A stretch of 5,488 bases of DNA from Bacillota bacterium. Its GTDB lineage: Bacteria > Bacillota > Limnochordia > Limnochordales > ZCTH02-B6. The stretch spans positions 1 through 5,488 of the forward strand of contig QGSR01000142.1 of NCBI GenBank assembly GCA_003387805.1. The letters run 5' to 3'. A program made the translations under genes and the position numbers. Shown piece by piece: positions 1 through 4,075 of the stretch (position 1 is the first letter of the stretch; every line of letters begins with the position of its first letter). The notes under the pieces were generated by a model that saw only the letters and a program-made list of their open reading frames with translations, was not told where the DNA came from and searched no databases.

Positions 1-17
1 CGCTGCGGGGACCGAAA

Positions 18-42
18 CCCCTGCCCCCGCCCCGCCCGCCCC
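18..42 (-). other. Putative G-quadruplex motif (five G-tracts)
   Basis: Read on the minus strand, five G-tracts of 4, 3, 4, 5 and 4 bases are separated by loops of only 1, 1, 1 and 2 bases. This comfortably meets the usual G3+ N1-7 rule with one spare tract, and short loops favour a stable fold. It lies about 110 bases past the stop codon of the last minus-strand gene, so it would be in the RNA if transcription continues that far. The motif is seen directly; folding and function are inferred. Confidence 0.6.
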
Positions 43-59
43 GGCTGGACGGAAGCCGG
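41..59. repeat. Inverted repeat, 6-bp arms, 7-base loop
   Basis: CCGGCT and AGCCGG are perfect inverted arms around a 7-base loop. It directly adjoins the G-quadruplex motif and sits 8 bases from a second, stronger hairpin (68-84). In this GC-rich context some chance repeats are expected, so a function as part of a terminator or an RNA-stabilising 3' structure is only a suggestion. Confidence 0.4.
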
Positions 60-67
60 CCGGAGGA

Positions 68-84
68 GCCGGCGGCCCGCCGGC
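68..84. repeat. Perfect 17-base inverted repeat
   Basis: GCCGGCGG and CCGCCGGC are perfect 8-base arms around a single central C; as a hairpin this gives a 7-bp all-GC stem with a 3-base loop. On the minus strand it is followed by TCCTCC rather than a T-run. It is the strongest hairpin downstream of the last gene and could help end transcription or protect the 3' end, but it is not a canonical terminator. Confidence 0.45.
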
Positions 85-133
85 CCGGGGGGGCCCGGGT
101 GGGCGCCCTTCGTCGGTGGCCGGGGGGCCCCGC

Positions 134-148
134 CCGCCGGGAAGGCGG
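134..148 (-). terminator. Weak terminator-like hairpin just after the last gene
   Basis: On the minus strand, 5 bases past the TGA stop of the 82-residue gene, CCGCC and GGCGG pair around a TTCCC loop. The position suits a terminator or 3' stabiliser, but no T-tract follows and the stem is only 5 bp, so the call is weak. Chance is a real alternative at this GC content. Confidence 0.25.
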
Positions 149-153
149 CGCCG

Positions 154-402
154 TCACGCCTGGTCCCGCCGCGCCGGCACCCGCAAAAACACCGACGCCG
201 GCCCGCAGGACGCCGGTCCGGTCCGCACCTTCTTCCGGAGCGTTTTGGCCGGCGACCTTTGTCCGCCGGCCTCCTCCTCGATGAAGACGGCCTCGCCGGG
301 CGGGCATTCCCGGTTGAACCACCGGAACGCGTCGGCTTTCGACGCGAACACCCGCTCCACCGTCTCGCCGTCCGCCGCGTACTGAATGATGTACCGCTTC
401 AT
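154..402 (-). CDS. Small hypothetical protein, 82 residues, translationally coupled to the Nfu-type gene
   Basis: I do not recognise this protein. It starts at an ATG whose first bases overlap the TGA stop of the upstream Nfu-type gene (ATGA, a 4-base overlap), with an AGGGA ribosome site 5 bases before it, inside the end of that gene. An open frame extends further upstream, but there it only reads the Nfu-type gene out of frame. Residues 1-44 look like a compact alpha/beta unit: strand KRYIIQY, a segment with an aromatic patch (DAFRWF, 25-30), then VFIEEE (39-44). Residues 45-82 are rich in Arg, Pro, Ala and Gly with no obvious fold, and may be a disordered tail or a frame that has lost its natural stop. 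No signal peptide or membrane segment is seen. The coupling suggests expression together with the iron-sulfur-type protein; function unknown. Confidence 0.6.
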   Translation of the reverse strand: MKRYIIQYAADGETVERVFASKADAFRWFNRECPPGEAVFIEEEAGGQRSPAKTLRKKVRTGPASCGPASVFLRVPARRDQA

Positions 403-680
403 GACTGTCCCTGATAGTGCTCCTGAATGACGTTGACGACTTCCGGCACCAGCTGGTCCCACGACTGCGACGGATCGCGGGTAATCGTCACGAAGTTGTT
501 CAAAAAGAACACCGACGCGACGCCGGGCAGCTCAAAGAGCTTGGCCGCCAGCGGGTTGGCCTGGGCCTGGTCCTTGCTGGCGAACGATTCGGGCGCCCCC
601 TCGGTCACCGCCCGGTCCAGGGTGAACTTCATCGCGTTCGGATTGGGGGTCGGATCGACCATCACGTCGACGTAATCCAT
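399..680 (-). CDS. NifU/Nfu N-terminal domain protein (free-standing, 93 residues)
   Basis: The protein is a single Nfu_N domain (scaffold protein Nfu/NifU N-terminal family). The hallmark TPNPNAMKF lies at residues 11-19, followed by a basic/acidic middle segment, the helix NPLAAKLFELPGV (42-54) and the strand pair VFFLNNFVTITR (57-68), then a closing helix. About 90 residues is normal for the free-standing form in Gram-positives. In Nfu proteins the iron-sulfur cluster is held by a CxxC in a separate C-terminal domain; this protein has no cysteine at all, so it cannot bind a cluster alone. A role in iron-sulfur assembly or as a partner domain is inferred, not shown. The start is ATG; a strong GAGGAGG (699-693) sits 12 bases upstream, slightly far. 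Its first 149 bases are overlapped by the out-of-frame end of the upstream regulator, and it is coupled by ATGA to the next gene. Confidence 0.88.
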   Translation of the reverse strand: MDYVDVMVDPTPNPNAMKFTLDRAVTEGAPESFASKDQAQANPLAAKLFELPGVASVFFLNNFVTITRDPSQSWDQLVPEVVNVIQEHYQGQS

Positions 681-1323
681 CGTCGCGCGACACCTCCTCG
701 CCTCTATTGTCCCCTACCATGTAGCGCTCCCGCAAGAGCGTCTCCGCCACGTAGGCCGCGTGCCGCCGCGACCCGACGCCGCACTTGGCGTAGATGTTGC
801 GCAGGTGGGTCCGCACCGTGGAGGTGGAAATTTCCAGCTCCTCGGCGATCTCCTTCGCGCTGTACCGCTGGGCGATGTAGGGCAAAATATCCCATTCGCG
901 GGGCGTCAGCGGTTCGATGGCCTCCGCATCGAACGTTTCCGGCGCCCACGCCCGCTCCCGCGCCACGTCCACCAGGCGGGAGACCAGCCGGTGCGACGGC
1001 GTGCGGCGGGCCAGCACCGCGGCCACGCCCAGCGCCCGCGCCCTTTGGGCCCGGGCCGAGTTGCCGGCCTCGTCCAGCATGACCACCGGCGCGTCGGCGA
1101 AATGCATTTTGACGACGCGCAAAATGGTCCGCACACCGGCGGTGACGTCCATGTCGGCCACGATGACGTGCACGTGGGCGCGGCGCCGCGCGCAGCGCTT
1201 CAAGTCGTGCACGTCGTGCACTTCAAATACGATGCGCACACGGGGATCTTTGTGCAGGCCCGCCATCAGGGGCCAGCGCGGCAAACGCCTGGGCGTCAGC
1301 AGACCAACACCGATCGAGGACAC
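532..1323 (-). CDS. LuxR-type response-regulator-like transcription factor with degenerate receiver
   Basis: The C-terminal half is a clear LuxR/FixJ-type helix-turn-helix (about residues 137-199): LTPREWDIL, then SAKEIAEELEISTSTVRTHL, then NIYAKCGVGSR. Residues 1-125 have the length and strand pattern of a receiver domain, but the key residues differ: the acidic pair after strand 1 is replaced (GLLTPRRL), D57 aligns with the phospho-acceptor, the conserved Ser/Thr is D84 (VVMLD), and the conserved Lys appears to be Arg (ARR, 105-107). It is likely an atypical receiver that may act without phosphorylation, controlling unknown genes. The start is GTG, chosen because AGGAGG (1340-1335) lies 11 bases upstream. 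Homology ends near residue 201; residues 202-263 read the Nfu-type gene out of frame by 149 bases. A single-base change near 700-720 would end the protein at about 203 residues, so the listed end is uncertain. No sensor kinase is next to it. Confidence 0.8.
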   Translation of the reverse strand: MSSIGVGLLTPRRLPRWPLMAGLHKDPRVRIVFEVHDVHDLKRCARRRAHVHVIVADMDVTAGVRTILRVVKMHFADAPVVMLDEAGNSARAQRARALGVAAVLARRTPSHRLVSRLVDVARERAWAPETFDAEAIEPLTPREWDILPYIAQRYSAKEIAEELEISTSTVRTHLRNIYAKCGVGSRRHAAYVAETLLRERYMVGDNRGEEVSRDDGLRRRDGRSDPQSERDEVHPGPGGDRGGARIVRQQGPGPGQPAGGQAL

Positions 1324-1348
1324 GCCCGGTCACACCTCCTGGGGAGTG
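1324..1348 (-). promoter_or_regulatory. Strong ribosome binding site deciding a GTG start, in a possible SD-masking hairpin
   Basis: AGGAGGT (1340-1334) lies 11 bases ahead of the GTG at 1323 and is the main reason for preferring that start over the internal ATG at residue 20. CACTCC (1348-1343) just upstream can pair with the GGAG-GTG of this site around a CCA loop with one bulged G, which could partly hide the ribosome site. The site is clear; the masking is speculative because the stem is short. Confidence 0.5.
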
Positions 1349-1393
1349 CACCCGGGGTCAACGGTCGGCTGCGGCTAGTCGCTTCACCCTCAT

Positions 1394-1720
1394 TCAATGT
1401 TCCGTTTCGTTTTCCTTCATCACTTTTTGACGACTCGCCGCGACGGCCCGGTTGGTGCGCTCCACCAGCTCCGCGCCGAAGTTGACCATTTCCTGCACCA
1501 TGTCGTCGCCGTGAATTTCAATGCGGAGCCGGTTTTGCACCACCGCCGCCGCCCGCTTCAGGCCCGTGGGAATGCGCCGCCATTCCTCTTCAAAGCGGGC
1601 CCGCCACTCGTCCCCGGGCGCGTGGGAAAGCCGCAGGTAGATGGCGTAGTATCCGGGCTCGGCCGCGGGCTCGGTGTAGTCGTCCACGTCCACGATCTCA
1701 ACCCGCTCGGGCGTGGTCAT
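1394..1720 (-). CDS. Conserved-looking hypothetical protein, 108 residues
   Basis: I do not recognise a family. The start ATG at 1720 is supported by AGGGGGG (1733-1727) 6 bases upstream; the frame stays open far further upstream, but only as an out-of-frame reading of the aminotransferase gene. The protein is soluble and charged: an acidic N-terminus (EIVDVDDYTE, 8-17), a strand-like YYAIYLRLSH (24-33), an amphipathic helix with EWRARFEEEW (38-47), a strand with RLRIEIHGDD (64-73), then a long helix (about 74-104) ending in a Lys/Glu-rich tail. This beta-alpha-beta-alpha order suggests a small independent fold. There is no signal peptide, membrane segment or cysteine. It lies 89 bases after the aminotransferase and 70 bases before the regulator, on the same strand, so it may belong to either unit. 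Function unknown. Confidence 0.7.
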   Translation of the reverse strand: MTTPERVEIVDVDDYTEPAAEPGYYAIYLRLSHAPGDEWRARFEEEWRRIPTGLKRAAAVVQNRLRIEIHGDDMVQEMVNFGAELVERTNRAVAASRQKVMKENETEH

Positions 1721-1809
1721 GGTCAGCCCCCCTGCCTTGTCTGGCCGGGACCGGGCGCGTGCGCGGGGCGCCGGCCGTCGCACCGGCACGCGGCTTCGCC
1801 GCGTTCGCG
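1721..1809. other. Intergenic gap with a small hairpin
   Basis: This 89-base gap separates the aminotransferase from the 108-residue gene. ACGCGGC and GCCGCGT (1788-1804) form a 7-bp perfect stem with a 3-base loop only 5 bases after the aminotransferase stop codon. No T-run follows on the minus strand and I see no -10-like sequence in the gap, so the downstream genes may be reached by read-through. Confidence 0.35.
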
Positions 1810-2919
1810 CTACGCCAGCGCCAGCGCCGCTTCCCGCAGCGCGTCGGCCACGGCCTGGACGTCCTCGTCGCTCAGGCTCGGATGGACCGGAACCGACAGC
1901 ACCTGCCGCGCCGCCTCCTCGGCCGCGGGCAGCCGCTCGTTCCCGTACCCTAGTTTCTCGTAAAGGGGCTGCTGGTGCAAGGCGACGGGATAGATGACCG
2001 CGCTGTCGATGCCGCGCTCCCGCAGCGCCTCGGCCAGCGCGTCCCGCCGGGGATGCCGAATCGTGTACTGATGATAAACGTGGTAATGCCCTTCCGGCTC
2101 CACCGGCAGCGTCAGCGCGGGTACGCCGGCCAGCGCCCGGCTGAGCCGGTCCGCGTTCATGCGGCGCCGCAAGTTCAGCTGCTCCAGCTTGCGCAGCTGC
2201 ACCAGGCCGATGGCCGCCGCGATGTCCGTCATCCGGTAATTGTAGCCCAGCACGTCGTGCTCGTAGCGGCCGACGCGGCCGTGGTTGACGAGGCGGCGCA
2301 CCCGCTCGGCCACCTCGTCCGAGTCGGTGACCACCATGCCGCCTTCGCCGGTGGCCAAATTTTTCGTCGCGTAAAAGCTGAAGGTGCCCGCGATGCCGAA
2401 GCTGCCCGCCCGCCGGCCGTTGTAGGCGGCGCCGTGGGCCTGCGCGGCGTCCTCGATAATGAGCGCGCCGAACTCGGCCGCCGTGGCCCGAATGGCCGAC
2501 ATGTCGCACGGCAGGCCGAACAGGTGCACGGGCATGACGACTTTCGCCGGCGTCCCGGCGTCGGCCAGCCGCTGCAGCGTGGCCCGCAGCGCGTTCGGGC
2601 ACATGTTGTACGTGACCGGGTCAATGTCGGAAAACACCGGTACCGCGCCGGCGTGCAAGATGGCGTTGGCCGTGGCGATGAAGGTGAACGGGGTCGTCAC
2701 GACGCGGTCGCCGGGCTCGACGCCCGCGCCCAGAAGCGCCGCGTGCAGAGCCACCGTGCCGTTGGCCACGGCGATGCCGTGCCGCACGCCCACGTACGCG
2801 GCGAACTCCTCCTCAAAGCGGCGCACCACGGGGCCGCTGGCGATGATGCCCGAGCGGAGCACGTCGCTGACGGCTTCGATCTCCTCCCGGCCCAGGTGCG
2901 GCTGCGACAACCGGATCAT
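1810..2919 (-). CDS. DegT/DnrJ/EryC1/StrS family PLP-dependent sugar aminotransferase
   Basis: This is a fold-type I, PLP-dependent aminotransferase of the class that converts a keto group on a nucleotide-linked sugar to an amine, usually using glutamate. Full length at 369 residues. Visible motifs: the N-terminal SGIIASGPVVRRFEEEFA (23-40), the substrate/PLP loop VANGTVALHAAL (51-62), TPFTFIATANA (76-86), the PLP-nitrogen Asp in IIEDAAQAHGA (D157), and the Schiff-base Lys in SFYATKNLATGEGG (K186), then NHGR and NYRMTDIAAAIGL (227-239). The C-terminal small domain is complete (VIYPVALHQQPLY, 308-320; VPVHPSL, 343-349). Its start lies 12 bases after the dehydrogenase stop, and its AGGGGG site overlaps that stop codon, so the two are one operon. 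The order dehydrogenase then aminotransferase matches pairs such as GnnA-GnnB or WbpB-WbpE; the exact sugar and position (3-amino is my guess) are inferred. Confidence 0.93.
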   Translation of the reverse strand: MIRLSQPHLGREEIEAVSDVLRSGIIASGPVVRRFEEEFAAYVGVRHGIAVANGTVALHAALLGAGVEPGDRVVTTPFTFIATANAILHAGAVPVFSDIDPVTYNMCPNALRATLQRLADAGTPAKVVMPVHLFGLPCDMSAIRATAAEFGALIIEDAAQAHGAAYNGRRAGSFGIAGTFSFYATKNLATGEGGMVVTDSDEVAERVRRLVNHGRVGRYEHDVLGYNYRMTDIAAAIGLVQLRKLEQLNLRRRMNADRLSRALAGVPALTLPVEPEGHYHVYHQYTIRHPRRDALAEALRERGIDSAVIYPVALHQQPLYEKLGYGNERLPAAEEAARQVLSVPVHPSLSDEDVQAVADALREAALALA

Positions 2920-2931
2920 CGCCCGCGCCCC

Positions 2932-3927
2932 CTATACCGCGACGCTGTCCACCGACGGCAAGGCTTCCTTGTACACGGCCGCCTGAATCCGCTCCACCAC
3001 TTCCAGCGCGGCCAGGCCGTCGGCCACGCCGATGAGCGGCTGGCAGCCCATGCGGATGCAATCCAGGAAGTGCTTCGTCTGGGCCAGCAGCGGCTCCTGA
3101 TCCGGCACGAAAATGCGCTCGCCCACGTTTTCCAGCTTGCGGGCGTCGTCGGAGCCGTTGTAGTGCAGCCGGGCGTCCCGGGTCAAGGACAGGCGACGGT
3201 CCATGTAATCCATTTCGATGAAGGCGTTTTCGCACGTGATGGTCATCACTCGCGACTTCTGCTCCGTCACCCGCGAGGCGGTGAACGTCACGATGACGTC
3301 GTTGTCCAGCCGGGCGGCGCATACCGCGTGGTCCGCGAAGGCCTCGGACTTGACCCGGCGGCCGTAGGCCGACAGCTCCGCGATTTCCGCGCCGGTGAGG
3401 TGGCGGACGATGTCGATGTCATGCACCATCATGTCCTGAATGACGTCCAGGTCTTTGACCCGCGGGTCGTACGGCGCCGTGCGGCGGACATCGATGGCGA
3501 TGATCTTCTGTTCCTGGATAATCTTTTCCAGTTCCTGGACGGCGGGGTTGAAGCGCTCGATGTGGCCCACCTGCACCACCAGATCGTCGTGCTGCTCGGC
3601 CAGCTCCATGAGCCGCCGGGCCTCGTCCACCGTGCGGCACACCGGCTTTTCCACCAGCACGTGCACGCCGTGCTCCAGGGCCAGCTTGGCCAGCTCGAAG
3701 TGGGAATCGGTGGGCGCTGCGATGGTCACCGCATCCACGTTGGCCAGCAGTTCCCGGGCACTCGAAAACGCCGTCACTTCGTAGTGGCGAGCGACGGCGT
3801 CGGCTGCCTTCTTGTCAGGATCATAAATTCCCGTGAAGTTGCAAAGGTGGTTGAAGTGGTCGTAAGCTCGGGCGTGCAGGCGACCCATCTTTCCGACGCC
3901 GATGACGCCCACCCGTAGTTTGCTCAT
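2932..3927 (-). CDS. Gfo/Idh/MocA family NAD-dependent sugar dehydrogenase (UDP-GlcNAc 3-dehydrogenase-like)
   Basis: The protein has 331 residues, typical of the family. An N-terminal Rossmann domain opens with GVIGVGKMG (7-15) for NAD(P) binding; TIAAPTDSHFELAKLAL (68-84) and the catalytic-loop EKP (93-95, Lys94) follow, then GHIERFNPAV (121-130). The C-terminal alpha/beta domain carries DVIQDMMVHDIDIV (161-174) with His169-Asp170 at the active site, and FTASRV (215-220). The GHIERFNP and MVHDID pattern is what I associate with UDP-N-acetylglucosamine 3-dehydrogenases such as GnnA, which make the 3-keto sugar used by the partner aminotransferase; substrate remains inferred. The ATG at 3927 is chosen over the TTG directly before it (3930) because GGGAGG (3939-3934) is 6 bases from the ATG but only 3 from the TTG. 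It is the first gene after the promoter at 4001-4028 and is followed 12 bases later by the aminotransferase. Confidence 0.92.
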   Translation of the reverse strand: MSKLRVGVIGVGKMGRLHARAYDHFNHLCNFTGIYDPDKKAADAVARHYEVTAFSSARELLANVDAVTIAAPTDSHFELAKLALEHGVHVLVEKPVCRTVDEARRLMELAEQHDDLVVQVGHIERFNPAVQELEKIIQEQKIIAIDVRRTAPYDPRVKDLDVIQDMMVHDIDIVRHLTGAEIAELSAYGRRVKSEAFADHAVCAARLDNDVIVTFTASRVTEQKSRVMTITCENAFIEMDYMDRRLSLTRDARLHYNGSDDARKLENVGERIFVPDQEPLLAQTKHFLDCIRMGCQPLIGVADGLAALEVVERIQAAVYKEALPSVDSVAV

Positions 3928-3939
3928 CAAAATCCTCCC
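3928..3939 (-). promoter_or_regulatory. Ribosome binding site selecting ATG over the adjacent TTG
   Basis: GGGAGGAT at 3939-3932 gives a 6-base spacing to the ATG at 3927 and only 3 bases to the TTG at 3930, which favours the ATG as the dehydrogenase start. Confidence 0.75.
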
Positions 3940-4000
3940 GTTCGCCTCGCCGCCCGGTCATGCGTTGTGCGCGACAGGCCACCCACAAAAATTCAGCAAC

Positions 4001-4028
4001 ATTATAGCACTTCCCTGGGACTTGTCCC
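4001..4028 (-). promoter_or_regulatory. Sigma-A-type promoter with extended -10 for the sugar dehydrogenase-aminotransferase operon
   Basis: On the minus strand a perfect TATAAT (4006-4001) is preceded by TG one base away (TGCTATAAT, an extended -10). A -35-like GGGACA (4 of 6 matches to TTGACA) lies at 4028-4023 with a 16-base spacer. Transcription would begin near 3995-3993, giving a leader of about 67 bases before the dehydrogenase ATG. It is in an AT-richer stretch between two genes, as a promoter should be. This is the most convincing promoter in the window. Confidence 0.8.
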
Positions 4029-4029
4029 A
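4016..4029. promoter_or_regulatory. Operator-like inverted repeat over the -35 region
   Basis: TGGGAC and GTCCCA are perfect 6-base arms with a 2-base centre, covering the -35 element and the first part of the spacer. A second small palindrome, TCCC-T-GGGA (4012-4020), overlaps it. The placement is right for a repressor or for an RNA-polymerase-blocking regulator. I cannot match it to a named regulator, and the -35 base identity could be part of the reason for the repeat. Confidence 0.45.
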
Positions 4030-4057
4030 CTTTATCATTTCAAACCGTCGCGCGCCG

Positions 4058-4073
4058 CCGCCCGCGCCGGCGG
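4058..4073 (-). terminator. Weak GC hairpin after the dGTPase-like gene
   Basis: Two bases past the TGA stop, CCGCC and GGCGG pair around a GGCGCG loop on the minus strand. No T-tract follows immediately (only a TTT about 15 bases later), so this is at best a weak or factor-dependent terminator. The separate promoter just downstream makes some termination here plausible. Confidence 0.25.
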
Positions 4074-4075
4074 AA

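Larger units (their letters stand above)
1..153. other. Gene-free, extremely GC-rich block downstream of the last minus-strand gene
   Basis: I see no convincing gene here on either strand; the open frames are a by-product of very high GC. Read as the 3' flank of the minus-strand genes, it holds a hairpin right after the stop codon (134-148), runs of seven G (87-93) and six G (122-127) each followed by C runs (GGGCCC and GGGGCCCC palindromes), a strong inverted repeat (68-84), another hairpin (41-59) and a G-quadruplex motif on the minus strand (18-42). There is no clear U-tract, so no canonical intrinsic terminator can be called. Confidence 0.6.

Noticed and set aside
1..153. CRISPR array, tandem repeat or attachment site in the GC-rich left end
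   Set aside because: The repeats are short palindromes and G/C runs of different sequence; there is no regular repeat-spacer pattern, no tRNA end and no integrase nearby.
1361..1393. 11-codon mini-frame directly after the stop of the 108-residue gene
   Set aside because: An ATG one base after the TGA opens a short frame, but there is no attenuator-like pairing or run of regulatory codons, and its length is expected by chance.
1324..1393. Promoter ahead of the LuxR-type regulator
   Set aside because: TTGACC near 1362-1357 resembles a -35, but the sequence 16-18 bases downstream is the GC-rich ribosome-site region with no -10-like hexamer.
760..1485. 241-codon plus-strand frame opposite the LuxR-type regulator
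   Set aside because: The opposite strand encodes an unmistakable helix-turn-helix in its own frame; the plus-strand translation shows no motif.
1721..2602. Upstream extension of the 108-residue gene to a much longer 402-residue protein
   Set aside because: The extra 294 residues are an out-of-frame reading of the aminotransferase gene, low in complexity and rich in Arg, Ala and Gly; the internal ATG at 1720 has a good ribosome site.
1975..3918. 647-codon open frame on the plus strand
   Set aside because: It lies antisense to the aminotransferase and dehydrogenase genes, whose minus-strand translations carry complete family motifs. Its translation is rich in His, Arg, Val and Gln without any domain I recognise, as expected for the antisense of GC-rich codons.
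3821..4030. 69-codon minus-strand frame across the sugar-operon promoter and leader
   Set aside because: Its start lies upstream of the predicted transcription start and it overlaps the dehydrogenase gene out of frame; no ribosome site precedes it. A leader peptide is therefore not supported.
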